A stretch of 64,000 nucleotides of DNA, taken from contig NZ_VATK01000007.1 in assembly GCF_006546985.1 (NCBI RefSeq), positions 1-64,000 of the forward strand, given 5' to 3'. The stretch is from Bacillus sp. 03113 (GTDB lineage: Bacteria; Bacillota; Bacilli; Bacillales; Cytobacillaceae). Shown in pieces: positions 1 to 9,400 of the stretch. Every line of letters starts with the position of its first letter. Position 1 is the stretch's first letter. The translations under genes were made by a program, and so were the position numbers. The notes under the pieces are model-generated. The model searched no databases. It saw nothing but the letters and a program-made list of their open reading frames with translations, and was not told where the DNA came from.

Positions 1-47
1 AAAAATCGGAAGAAATAAAGAAATTCTTTAGAATTAGTGAGTGAATG

Positions 48-120
48 TGGTGCAGGCGGGAAACCCTATCAGCGGGCCTTTTAGGCCAAGGCCGGTAAAA
101 GAGGCTTTCAGCCGCAGAGC
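48..120 (+). other. GC-rich run of small hairpins
   Basis: A noncoding tract, far more GC-rich than its surroundings, holds at least three compact hairpins in a row: GGG-AAA-CCC near 59-67, GGCC-TTTTA-GGCC near 77-89 and GGCT-TTC-AGCC near 103-113. It runs directly into a strong terminator-like hairpin. No riboswitch class I know matches on either strand. It could be a small structured RNA, or the structured end of an IS200/IS605-type element whose body lies outside the window. Function unknown. Confidence 0.4.
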
Positions 121-153
121 AAACCACCAGTTCACACTGGTGGTTTTGATTTT
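121..153 (+). terminator. Terminator-like hairpin
   Basis: Ten-base-pair perfect stem, AAACCACCAG (121-130) with CTGGTGGTTT (137-146), six-base loop, then a T-rich tail. It closes the structured tract that precedes it, so the natural reading is the 3' end of a plus-strand transcript entering from the left edge. Confidence 0.65.
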
Positions 154-187
154 ATATCGTTATATTCCAATATTTGATTATATTATT

Positions 188-275
188 CAGCAGCAACATA
201 TGGTTATCTAGACCAGTATACATTAATGGACCCTACCAGTTTGGGATAATGATTGCAAAGGATGGCTTTGCCATT
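188..275 (+). pseudogene. Remnant of a HAAS-type membrane protein gene
   Basis: This stretch aligns to 24195-24281, inside the intact 225-residue membrane protein gene at 23686-24363, with roughly 87 percent identity by eye and one inserted base near 263. The inserted base breaks the frame and nothing similar follows or precedes it. It is therefore a short decayed copy of a paralogous gene. It implies that a PadR/HAAS-type operon once stood here or that a fragment was copied in. Confidence 0.75.
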
Positions 276-331
276 GTAGGAAATCGTTCATTTATGTACA
301 AGATTTTTCATAAGCGTAGATGGATTAACCA

Positions 332-351
332 GGGCTAATTGATGAAATCAT
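332..351 (+). pseudogene. Short remnant resembling the YyaP-like reductase gene
   Basis: Twenty bases here are identical to 31041-31060, the part of the dihydrofolate-reductase-like gene that encodes the conserved GLIDEI segment. The flanks do not align clearly. I infer a decayed fragment of a related gene rather than chance, but the match is short. Together with the remnant at 188-275 it suggests a stretch of dead gene pieces upstream of the first intact gene. Confidence 0.45.
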
Positions 352-489
352 AAATAAAAAAACTGGAATTCAAGGAGTATATATCTCAGTTTCTTGTTTT
401 GCCTTTTAAACTTAATATGTTAAAAATAATTGCTCATCCATATGTTTATAGAACACAATAGTATAAATATTGATACTATACCACAATCA

Positions 490-520
490 TGTGCGTACTT
501 ACTATTTGTGAATATAATCT
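490..520. promoter_or_regulatory. HxlR/YodB-like operator and promoter
   Basis: The segment TGTGCGTACTTACTATTTG (490-508), with TACTATA just upstream at 474-480, nearly repeats the arrangement at 22346-22370 in front of the nitroreductase gene. The shared core TACTTACTATTT resembles the B. subtilis YodB box as I recall it (TACTATTTGTAAGTAA). I infer a quinone- or electrophile-responsive HxlR-family operator controlling the reductase gene that starts at 583. Confidence 0.5.
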
Positions 521-582
521 CGTATATTTTAACTGTAGGCAAAATATTGAAAAACATTTTTATACAAAAGGAGAGTTATCGT

Positions 583-1608
583 ATGGCAGAGATGAATGCA
601 GTGGGATTGTACAAATACCTTCCCATTAGTGAGCCTGAAAGTCTTATGGATGTGACTATCCCTAAGCCTAAAGCTGAAGGAAAGGATATTTTAGTTAAAG
701 TTAAAGCTATTTCAATTAATCCAGTTGATACGAAAGTAAGGGCACCAAAAGATAAAAAAGAAGAAACGCCGAAGATCCTTGGGTGGGATGCTAGTGGAGT
801 GGTAGAAGAGGTAGGTCCAAATTGCACTTTATTTAAACCAGGAGATGAGGTTTTTTATGCAGGAAGTATCACAAGACCTGGTACATATAGTGAATATCAA
901 ATAGTGGACGAAAGAATTGTAGCGAAAAAACCACAATCATTCAATTTTGCAGAAGCAGCCGCGTTGCCATTAACAGCTATTACAGCTTGGGAAGGTCTGT
1001 TTGATCGATTAGCAATTGATTTCAATCATAAAATAGAAAATGAAAACAAAAAAATTCTTATTATCGGAGGTGCAGGAGGAGTTGGCTCTATTGCCATTCA
1101 ATTAGCTAAGTTAGCTGGTCTTACGATCATTGCTACTGCATCTCGGGAAGAAAGTAAAAAATGGGTAAAAGAGCTTGGAGCAGATTATATTATTAATCAC
1201 CATCAACCGTTCCTCTCTCAAATTAAAGAATATGGTTTTGATGAAGTGGATTATATTTTCTGTCTCAACGACACAGATCAGCATTGGTTAAATATGGCTG
1301 AGGTCATTACACCACAAGGTAAAATTTGCTCGATTGTTGAGAATAGCGAACCGCTTGACCTTAATGTTTTAAAAAGCAAAAGTGTTACATTTGTATGGGA
1401 GTTTATGTTCACTCGTTCAATGTATCAAACACCAGATATGGTAAAACAGCATGAACTTTTAACACAATTAAGCCAGCTAATTGATGACGGAAAAATTCGT
1501 ACAACATTAAAAGAAAAGCTTTCTCCGATCAACGCTGCCAACCTGCGTAAAGCTCATGCTATGGTTGAAGAAGGAAAAATGATTGGTAAGATTGTTTTAG
1601 AATATTAA
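583..1608 (+). CDS. Zinc-type alcohol dehydrogenase-like / quinone oxidoreductase (MDR family)
   Basis: A 341-residue NAD(P)H-dependent medium-chain oxidoreductase, of the zinc-free quinone-reductase branch (B. subtilis YogA-like). The N-terminal GroES-like domain carries the GWDASGVVEEVG segment; the Rossmann domain carries GGAGGVGS from about residue 162, the dinucleotide-binding loop. No structural zinc cysteine cluster is visible. The frame is open back to 430, but the ATG at 583 has the ribosome site AAAGGAG (567-573) and gives the normal family start, so the upstream 51 codons are taken as noncoding. An HxlR/YodB-like element lies about 65 bases upstream, which fits reduction of quinones or other electrophiles in the cytosol. 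Exact substrate unknown. Confidence 0.85.
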   Translation: MAEMNAVGLYKYLPISEPESLMDVTIPKPKAEGKDILVKVKAISINPVDTKVRAPKDKKEETPKILGWDASGVVEEVGPNCTLFKPGDEVFYAGSITRPGTYSEYQIVDERIVAKKPQSFNFAEAAALPLTAITAWEGLFDRLAIDFNHKIENENKKILIIGGAGGVGSIAIQLAKLAGLTIIATASREESKKWVKELGADYIINHHQPFLSQIKEYGFDEVDYIFCLNDTDQHWLNMAEVITPQGKICSIVENSEPLDLNVLKSKSVTFVWEFMFTRSMYQTPDMVKQHELLTQLSQLIDDGKIRTTLKEKLSPINAANLRKAHAMVEEGKMIGKIVLEY

Positions 1609-1635
1609 CAATTTACGTGAACCACCCTTAATAAT

Positions 1636-1666
1636 AGAGCCTGTTTTATCAACCCAAACAGGCTCT
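1636..1666 (+). terminator. Hairpin after the quinone reductase gene
   Basis: Eleven-base-pair perfect stem AGAGCCTGTTT / AAACAGGCTCT with a nine-base loop, 28 bases after the stop. The downstream T-run is weak, so it may be a modest terminator. Confidence 0.6.
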
Positions 1667-1805
1667 TAACATATTTAACAAATTTACTTACTAAATCACC
1701 CCGCTTTTCCACTAAAAAGTCCTTCCTGCAACAATTCCTTTGCAGTAGAATATAAGCATATTCATTAGAGTAAAAAAATTCCAACTGTGAGGAGAAGAAA
1801 ATAAA

Positions 1806-2600
1806 ATGATCAGACGATTAAGCAAAAGCGATCATGAAGCTTGTTTCCAACTGTTAAAAAAGCAGCCAGCAGAGAATTTATTTATCATTGGGGACATTGA
1901 AGCATATGGATATGAGCAATCATTTCAAAAGATATGGGGAGAGTTTAATGAAGACGGTACATTAATAGCTGTTTTATTAAAATATGAAGAAAATTACATA
2001 CCGTTTGCGATAGGTGAATTTGATGCTGAAGGATTCGCTGACATTATATCTAGTGATCCTTCTTTTTTGATGATGTCGGGAATAAAAGACATTACAGAAA
2101 AAATTGAACTGTACTTAAAGCAGCCTCTTAAACGAAAAAGACAAACCTTTTATGCCAAGTGCAAAAAATTAAATCCCAACATCATAAATATGGATGTCTC
2201 AAACGTCCAACAAGCGCTCCCAAAAGATGCAAAAGAACTTGTAGAATTAATTAAGGCAATTCCTGAATTTGATTCAACGATAAATGAAGAGAGAAAACGC
2301 CGGGAGTTACAAGAGGGAGTTTCACGATCTTTTTTTATCAAGGAAGATGAAAAAATGGTATCAACAGCTTCGACCGCAGCGGAAAACTCCTTTTCGGCCA
2401 TGGTCGTTGCAGTAGCTACGTTAGAAAAATATAAGAAAAAAGGATATGCTACTCAGTGTATGGTCAAGCTTTGCGGCAAACTTCTAGATGAAAATAAAGA
2501 ACTTTGCTTATTTTACGATAACCCCGAAGCTGGAGCAATTTATAAACGAATCGGTTTTGAAGATATTGGTTATTGGATGATGTATACGTATAAAAAATAG
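1806..2600 (+). CDS. GNAT family N-acetyltransferase
   Basis: A 264-residue protein whose C-terminal half (about residues 130-264) reads as a GNAT acetyl-CoA-dependent acyltransferase fold: a strand ending in VVAVATLEKYKKKGYATQCM is the acetyl-CoA pyrophosphate loop region (R/Q-x-x-G-x-G/A in degenerate form), followed by the LFYDNPEAGAIYKRIGF segment typical of motif B. The N-terminal 130 residues look like a second, degenerate GNAT-like half. Ribosome site GAGGAG precedes the ATG. Substrate cannot be told from the sequence. It is a single-gene unit with its own terminator. Confidence 0.8.
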   Translation: MIRRLSKSDHEACFQLLKKQPAENLFIIGDIEAYGYEQSFQKIWGEFNEDGTLIAVLLKYEENYIPFAIGEFDAEGFADIISSDPSFLMMSGIKDITEKIELYLKQPLKRKRQTFYAKCKKLNPNIINMDVSNVQQALPKDAKELVELIKAIPEFDSTINEERKRRELQEGVSRSFFIKEDEKMVSTASTAAENSFSAMVVAVATLEKYKKKGYATQCMVKLCGKLLDENKELCLFYDNPEAGAIYKRIGFEDIGYWMMYTYKK

Positions 2601-2624
2601 TTGAGTACAACGAATATAACTCTG

Positions 2625-2664
2625 AAAAATCCCACCTCTTTATATTTAGAAGTGGGATTTTTAT
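2625..2664 (+). terminator. Rho-independent terminator
   Basis: Stem AAAATCCCAC...GTGGGATTTT with a short AT-rich loop and T-rich tail, 25 bases after the acetyltransferase stop. Confidence 0.8.
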
Positions 2665-2670
2665 ATTGGT

Positions 2671-3081
2671 AATTTCTAAAGCAGCTGAGTACCTAATTCC
2701 ACGTCCAGTATGTACTAGCGCTAATTAAGACTAATCGGACAGCACTCTGTCTTGCAAGACTAGCCTAATTCCAAAAAAAGTGTATCTTTTTATACTGTTG
2801 CTAATAAAGTAATGAAAAAGAAGATGAATAGCATCCTAAATTTTGTACAAAATAGTAGAAAAAATATGCAGATTCAATCCAAATTCATGGTGTGAATCCA
2901 AGGGGGGTTTGAAAGTGCGAGGTTATTTTTGGAAGAGAACTAGGTGGAGATATTATCGTTTGTGCAGGATTAGAAATTCATTTAAATGGATTTAATTAAA
3001 ATAATCCAAATTTATTTTGAAAGATAAAAAACAGTAAGCTAATTGTCATAAATCCCGTCCTTAAAAGGTGTGAAATGAAGA
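2671..3081. other. Intergenic region before ppk
   Basis: About 410 bases without a convincing gene. A GTG at 2915 with a GGGGGG ribosome-like site opens a 26-codon, arginine- and tryptophan-rich frame ending at 2995. An overlapping frame over 2913-2998 reads more like ordinary protein (segments such as GRELGGDIIVCAGL) but has no start. Either could be a remnant; I do not call a gene. No clear PhoP boxes or riboswitch were seen. Confidence 0.4.
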
Positions 3082-5193
3082 TTGCCAGAGAAGATTGATA
3101 TAAATGATCCGAATTATTATAATAACCGCGAACTTAGCTGGTTAGCTTTTAATAAACGAGTCCTAGAAGAAGCAATAGATGAACGAAATCCTTTATTGGA
3201 AAGGCTTAAATTCCTGGCTATTTTTAGTTCAAATCTGGACGAATTTTATATGGTCCGTGTTGCTGGTCTTAAAGATCAGATCAAAGCAAGATTTACGAAG
3301 CCAGAAAATAAAGCAGGATTGACTCCAAAGGAACAATTAACACAAATTACAAAATTCTCTCATGAATTGGTTAATACACAGTACAATACATTTAAACGGC
3401 TTTTAACTATGTTAGAAAAAGAAGAGGTTACTTTCCTTTCTATAAGTGATCTCTCACATGAAGCATTGCTTGATCTTGATGAGTATTTTGAACAATTTAT
3501 TTTGCCGGTATTAACTCCAATGGCTGTAGATGCTTATCGACCTTTTCCGTTATTGGCTAACAAAAGCATTAATCTTGCAGTCGTCTTATCAAGTAAAGCG
3601 GAAAAAGGAACGATCAATAATAAATTGGCTATCGTACAAGTGCCAAGAGGACTGGAACGATTCATTGAAATTCCTAATAAAAATGAAAATATGAACAAAC
3701 AATTTATATTAATTGAGAATGTCATAAGCTACTTTGTACATAAGTTGTTTCGCGGGTTTCATGTTAAGTCCGTGACACAATTTCGCATAACGAGGAATGC
3801 TGATTTAGAAATAGATGAGGAGGATGCAAGAGACCTATTAAAAGAAATAGAAGAAGAGTTAAAAATGAGAAAATGGGGAGAGACCGTCCGGCTGGAAATA
3901 TCAAAAAATTTCATGGATGAAGAAATATTAACTTATTTATTAAGCGAGCTGGAAATTCATGAGAAAGATGTTTATTTTTTATCGGGTCCTCTTGATTTAA
4001 CATTTCTATTTCGATTTTATCAGCATGTTTCTCCGTTGAAGGAACATCTAACTTTTGAAACGTTCATTCCGCAGCCTTCTAAAGATCTTAACATGGATAG
4101 AAGGAAACAAAGCATATTTGATATAGCTGCACAAGAGGATATACTTCTGCACCATCCTTATGAATCATTTGAATCAATCATTGATTTTATTAGATGTGCT
4201 GCTTCGGATCCAAATGTTTTGGCAATCAAACAAACCCTTTATAGAGTAAGTGACGATTCCCCTATTATTGATCTTTTAAAAAAGGCAGCTGAAAACGGGA
4301 AACAGGTACTTGTACTTGTTGAATTAAAAGCAAGGTTCGATGAGGAACATAATGTACATTGGGCAAAAGAGCTTGAAAAATCAGGTTGTCATGTCATATA
4401 CGGGAAAACCTTCTTAAAAACACATAGTAAAATTACGCTCGTTGTACGCAAGATTAATGGAAATATCCAACGTTTTGTTCATTTAGGAACTGGAAATTAT
4501 AATGAAGAAACCGCAAAAATTTATACAGATTTAGGGTTGATTACATCAAATTCTGAATTTGGAATAGATGCAACTAATTTTTATAATTATTTAAGCGGGT
4601 TTATGGAAAAACCAAATTTTCACCATTTTTTGATGTCACCCATGGATATTCGTGATGATTTCATTCGGTTAATTGATAAAGAAATTAAATTCCATGAAAA
4701 ATATAAAAATGGCAGAATTATCGCCAAGATGAATTCATTCACAGAAAAGAAATTAATTATGAAGTTCTATGAAGCTTCACAAGCTGGAGTTAAGATTGAC
4801 CTTATCGTTCGTGGTGTATGCTGCCTCCGTCCTGGAATTAAAGGGGTAAGTGAAAATATTCAAGTGCGCAGTATCGTTGGCCGTTTTCTAGAACATAGCA
4901 GAATATATTATTTTCATCACAATGGAAAAGAAAAGACCTTTCTCTCATCAGCTGATTTAATGACAAGAAATATGGAAAAACGAGTTGAAATTGCTTTTCC
5001 TGTTATTCAAAAAGAAAAAAAGGATCGAATTAAACAAATACTATCTACTCTTCTTTCTGATAATGTGAAAGCTCGTGAACAAGATGAGTACGGATGTTAT
5101 TCTTATGTAAAAAATCGTTCAGACCAGAAAGAAATTGACAGTCAAACGGTTTTTTTCGAACTGGCTTACCAAGCTTTCGATAAAGAAGAATAA
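3082..5193 (+). CDS. ppk: Polyphosphate kinase 1
   Basis: A 703-residue enzyme, within the usual PPK1 length, that reversibly transfers the gamma phosphate of ATP to polyphosphate. The family order is visible: N-terminal helical domain beginning NRELSWLAFNKRVLEEA, head domain, then two phospholipase-D-like catalytic domains. The autophosphorylated histidine is H448 in the segment YGKTFLKTHSK, and the second conserved histidine is H605 in LEHSRIYYF. Translation starts at TTG 3082 after AAAGGTG; the nearby ATG at 3075 is in another frame. It stands alone, without an adjacent exopolyphosphatase gene, just ahead of the P-type ATPase cluster. A functional link between polyphosphate and the pump is possible but only suggested by position. 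Confidence 0.95.
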   Translation: MPEKIDINDPNYYNNRELSWLAFNKRVLEEAIDERNPLLERLKFLAIFSSNLDEFYMVRVAGLKDQIKARFTKPENKAGLTPKEQLTQITKFSHELVNTQYNTFKRLLTMLEKEEVTFLSISDLSHEALLDLDEYFEQFILPVLTPMAVDAYRPFPLLANKSINLAVVLSSKAEKGTINNKLAIVQVPRGLERFIEIPNKNENMNKQFILIENVISYFVHKLFRGFHVKSVTQFRITRNADLEIDEEDARDLLKEIEEELKMRKWGETVRLEISKNFMDEEILTYLLSELEIHEKDVYFLSGPLDLTFLFRFYQHVSPLKEHLTFETFIPQPSKDLNMDRRKQSIFDIAAQEDILLHHPYESFESIIDFIRCAASDPNVLAIKQTLYRVSDDSPIIDLLKKAAENGKQVLVLVELKARFDEEHNVHWAKELEKSGCHVIYGKTFLKTHSKITLVVRKINGNIQRFVHLGTGNYNEETAKIYTDLGLITSNSEFGIDATNFYNYLSGFMEKPNFHHFLMSPMDIRDDFIRLIDKEIKFHEKYKNGRIIAKMNSFTEKKLIMKFYEASQAGVKIDLIVRGVCCLRPGIKGVSENIQVRSIVGRFLEHSRIYYFHHNGKEKTFLSSADLMTRNMEKRVEIAFPVIQKEKKDRIKQILSTLLSDNVKAREQDEYGCYSYVKNRSDQKEIDSQTVFFELAYQAFDKEE

Positions 5194-5318
5194 TGGTGCA
5201 TTCACTCCTTATTTATGTCCAAAATTTCTCATTTTCACATGGATCGCTGAAATGATAAATATTCTATTATGGTTTAAAGATGAATTGGGTACATTAAAAA
5301 AAGAAAGGAGGGGTCAGC

Positions 5319-5681
5319 ATGTTTAAAGGAGTTTCGCTTTGGGCAGGGGTCATTTCAGGTGGAATGGCACAATTAAAAGACACTCAAGCTATGGCTTCTG
5401 GTGAAATGGGAGTGAAAGAATATTCCATTCAAACATCCCAAAATCTAACTGGCAGTTTAGGGCTTATGGCAGGGCTTGAGTACGGAGCGGTACTTGGATC
5501 AGCTGTTTTGCCAGGTGCAGGTACAATTATAGGCTCTATTATTGGAAGTATGATTGGAAATCGGGTTGGGAATATTGCAGGCTATCAAGCCGGTCATATT
5601 CTTTTTGATAATCAACTTTTGAATAACAATCGCTTACTTAATCGTGAACAGACAAGACTTTTTAATGAAGAGGCTACTTAA
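5319..5681 (+). CDS. Glycine-zipper-like small membrane protein
   Basis: A 120-residue protein with an excellent ribosome site (AAAGGAGGGG region) before the ATG. The middle (about residues 45-95) alternates hydrophobic stretches with repeated G-x-x-x-G spacing (GSIIGSMIGNRVGNIAGYQAG), the pattern of glycine-zipper membrane or oligomerising segments. The N terminus is short and hydrophobic, but no clean signal peptidase site is visible. Function unknown. It lies between ppk and the convergent YtxH-like gene and shares the large symmetrical terminator with it, so it may belong to the envelope-related set around the P-type ATPase. Confidence 0.75.
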   Translation: MFKGVSLWAGVISGGMAQLKDTQAMASGEMGVKEYSIQTSQNLTGSLGLMAGLEYGAVLGSAVLPGAGTIIGSIIGSMIGNRVGNIAGYQAGHILFDNQLLNNNRLLNREQTRLFNEEAT

Positions 5682-5711
5682 GATCTACCCAAAAATTGAT
5701 TCCAAAAAAAT

Positions 5712-5755
5712 GCTTCAATAAAAAAAGAGGGTATACCCTCTTTTTTTATTGAAGC
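5712..5755. terminator. Bidirectional terminator
   Basis: A perfect 20-base-pair inverted repeat (GCTTCAATAAAAAAAGAGGG at 5712-5731 and its complement at 5736-5755) around a TATA centre. A-run and T-run sit on both sides, so it can stop transcription from either direction. It overlaps the last codons and the stop of the minus-strand gene ending at 5746. Confidence 0.9.
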
Positions 5756-6279
5756 GGTGGTTTTCCCATTAGAGAATTAAATGATTTATCACTCAAAACA
5801 TTTTGTACGTTGTTTTGTGTACGAGTACTTTTCTTTTTGGGGATAGATTTATTTCTGGCGTTTTTTGATACAGGTGCTTTAGGAGTATGATCAATCGTAT
5901 GATCGATTAATTCTTCTCCAGCTTCCATGGAGTGAGAAAAGCTCGATGCAGGCTTTTCCATTGTAAACTTCATATCATCAAATACATGACTCATTTTTGA
6001 TTTTGTTGTTTCTCCGGCATTTTTAATCATTTCTGAAAAATCTGGCAGATTCATTTGTTCTTTTTCAACTTTGGCTTCTTCGGCAATGGTTCCGATTTCT
6101 TTTCTTGCCGTGCTAGATAGTTCTTTCACTTGATCGCCAACCGAAAGTAATGCAGCAGCCCCCTTCACGACCATTTTTCTTGTCGCTCTTCTTGCATTTG
6201 GTGACAAGGTTAATATTATAGCAGCTGCACTAAGGGCAATACCCAGCGGATTGTTAAAAGAAAATAAACGCTTGAACAT
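5746..6279 (-). CDS. Membrane-anchored helical protein, DUF5132/YtxH-like
   Basis: A 177-residue protein with one N-terminal membrane segment (about residues 10-27) followed by a basic stretch NARRATRKMVVKGAAALLSVGDQ and a long charged helical tail rich in K, E and S. The pattern resembles small proteins that accompany heavy-metal-type P-ATPases (DUF5132-like) and the YtxH group; the family assignment is tentative. It is divergent from the ATPase gene and has a strong AGGAGG ribosome site. A related but shorter protein is encoded on the other side of the ATPase gene, at 10885-11148. Function unknown; a role as an accessory or envelope stress protein is inference. Confidence 0.7.
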   Translation of the reverse strand: MFKRLFSFNNPLGIALSAAAIILTLSPNARRATRKMVVKGAAALLSVGDQVKELSSTARKEIGTIAEEAKVEKEQMNLPDFSEMIKNAGETTKSKMSHVFDDMKFTMEKPASSFSHSMEAGEELIDHTIDHTPKAPVSKNARNKSIPKKKSTRTQNNVQNVLSDKSFNSLMGKPPLQ

Positions 6280-6452
6280 TTACAAACCTCCTCATATTCT
6301 TCATTTAATCTTTTCCAAAACAGCCACAAAATATCCTAAATGTTTCTTAATTTTTTTGTAAAGAAAATGTATAGTTCGACTAAAAAAGCTCAAAATAGTT
6401 GAGTATATCTAAAAGGATAAGGATAGAATCTCTAAAGAATGGGGGGTGCGAA

Positions 6453-9400
6453 ATGGCTATGGAATTAAATTATAAGAAAAGATCTTTTCATGTTATTAGA
6501 GGAAGATTAAGAACAGAGCTTTATGGTTTAAAAGATGATCCAAAGGTTGCCCTTTGCTTCAAACAAGCTTTTTCCTCCATTGAAGGAATACAACATTTAG
6601 AAACGAGCATTATTACAGGGAAAATTCTTATACATTTTGACGAAAATGTACTTAATGCGAGTCAATTATGTATGTGTATTTCCGAATTCGAAGAGATTTT
6701 ATTTCATCAATATTATGAGATTCAAAAAGAGGAAAATCTAGAATCACATATATACGATCCTTCTAATGTTCCAGTAGAGACTTTGAAAGAAGTCGCAGCA
6801 ACGGCTGATTATCCTATCGGCAATGGCAGAAAAGGCTCTTCCATGCAAAATGGTGTCAGCTTTTTCTTTGATAGAATGCCTGATCAACGGGCTCGTGCAC
6901 CTGCAGATGATAAAGTTCCATTGCCGCTTGCCTTATCCGTCGCAGGACTCGGAATTTTAGGAATTAAACAATTATTTTTTGGAAGATCTATGCTGGCAAG
7001 ACATCCTGTTCCATTTTATATAGCTGCAGCTTTATCTATTGGTACAGGTTACCCTTTTATTAAAAGAAGGCTTCAAAAGTTTTGGAAAGAAAGAAAATTC
7101 AATCTGGATTTTTTGTTATCCGCTAGTGCTTTAACATTAGCGATTGTTCGTGAAAACTTAGTTGTCCTAGCAGGTTTAAGCTTGATCCAATACTTGAATT
7201 GGAAAAGTAGAAAGTCAATAAAAAGAGATGTAATGGATCAGGAATTTGTTTCAGAGGAAATGGAATCGTATAGCCGTTCAGCAGGAAAGATTGGATTTAT
7301 CGGAGCTGCTGCAGCGCTTGCTGTTACGCGTAATCCGGTTATTTCTTTAGCTGTATTGCTTGCTGCCAATCCGCGCCCAATCATTGTTTCTACAGAATAT
7401 ACGTGGAAACAGGCAGACCATATGGCAAGGAAGAACAAAGAAACCATCCCTCATAACGGTTCTCTTTATCAATTATCCAAAACCAATACGGTCGTCTTTG
7501 AGGATGCGTCCTTACTTTCTACCGATGGAACCCTTCGTAAAGAATGTGTTCCTCTTTTCTCTCTATTAAAGGGAGGAAAAGTGGCATTTATAAACAATCA
7601 AAATAAAGTGGATTTAAATAAAATAAATCAAAATTTAAAAGAATATCAGGTTCAACTGATTTCCCACCAAAAATTAAGCATAAAACGCCGTGAAGATGTA
7701 CTCATGGTTATTAAGGATGAGGAAGTAGAAAATAATAATGTCATTTCCTTTTACCCATACTGTACGTTCAAGCAAATATCCAGTATTGCAAAAACGATGG
7801 AAACTAGTAATGATGTAAAAAACTTAGTCAAGCAAAATTTCCGTATCACAAAAGCATGGAACTTGGTCGGTAGCATCATTGCTATGCCACTTCTCATAAG
7901 TGCACCTCTGATTAATCTTATTGGAGACGCATTATCATTGACATTTATGTCAAGAGCAAATAAATGGTCAGAAAGAAAATTTCGTTCCAATCAAAGTATG
8001 TATAAGGAAAATGGTTTAGTTTCGAATAAAATTCCTTGGCATTCAAAGAAAAAGAATGAAATATTACATTATTTTCATATTGACACAAATAATGGGCTTA
8101 AATCTGAGCAAGTAACGGAGGCTGCCCGTGTATATGGGCAGAATCAGCTTGTTTCAAAAGTACGCCCACATTGGTTTAAAACATATATAGGTCAATTTAA
8201 AGAATTTACGACTCAAGTTCTTGGAGCTACTGCCCTTTTAAGTGCTTTGACAGGGCATTTGTTTGACGGTTTAATTATGGGAACCATTCTTCTGATTAAT
8301 GCAGGAATCGGTACATTCCAAGAAAGAAAAGCAGATCGTGCAGTAGAAACAATGAGTCAATTTGTTCCACCTAACTGTCGAGTTATAAGAGATGGTTCGA
8401 TAAAAGAACTTGCCGCTTTTGATTTAGTTCCGGGGGATATGGTCGAATTAGAAGCAGGTGACCGAGTCCCTGCCGATCTTCGTGTGATTCAATCATGGAG
8501 CTTAGAAGTGAATGAATCAACATTAACTGGAGAGTCTGTTCCTGTTGAAAAGAAGGAAACGGAGTTAAACGAGGACGTTCCGATCACGGATCGTTCGAAT
8601 ATGCTTTATATGGGCACACACGTTACAAAGGGGAAATGTAAAGCAATCGTTGTGGAAACAGGTAAGAATACGGAAATGGGGCACTTATTAGCTCTTTTAT
8701 CAGAAGATGAAGATCATACAACTCCCCTTCAAAAGCAGGTTACATCGATTAGTAAAAAATTTATGAAAGGTGCTCTTATCGTTGGCGGGATTGTCTTTTT
8801 GACAGGTTTATTAAGAGGTATGCCGTTAACAGAAATGGTCACAACCTCTGTTGCATTAACAGCATCTGCTATTCCAGAAGGGCTTCCAATCACGATTACA
8901 TTTGCTCTTACAGCAGGCGTTTTCCGCATGGCGAAGAAAAAGGCATTAGTTCGTAAGCTGTCCGCTCTTGAAACATTGGGAAGAACGACGGTGATTTGTT
9001 CTGATAAAACAGGTACCTTGACGAAGAACGAAATGACGGTTAAAGGAATTGCAATGGTTGATCATGAATATGAAGTAACAGGTGATGGGTATGATACGAA
9101 AGGAACCATTACAGGAAATGATCAGTCTGAAGCATCCTTAGAAGATTTAAATCTGCTGTTAAGAATTGGGCTGCTATGCAATAACTCAGAGCTATTTGAG
9201 GAAGATTCCAAATGGAAAGTAAAAGGTGATCCAACTGAAGGCGCTCTTCTTTCTTTGGCAGCTAAACGTGGGATGTTTGCAGAAAAACATCAGCACTGGA
9301 AGCGGACAGAAGAAATTCCATTTGACTCAAGCAGTGGAAGAATGAGTGTCGTTTGTCATGAAGTAAACAAAGAAGAAGAATGCTTTGTCATGTCAAAAGG

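Noticed and set aside
2915-2995. 26-codon arginine/tryptophan-rich frame that could suggest an antimicrobial peptide
   Set aside because: An overlapping frame reads more like ordinary protein, and nothing around it (export, immunity) supports a peptide gene.
5135-5326. 63-codon plus-strand frame over the end of ppk
   Set aside because: Overlaps the conserved C terminus of polyphosphate kinase in another frame and has no start signal.
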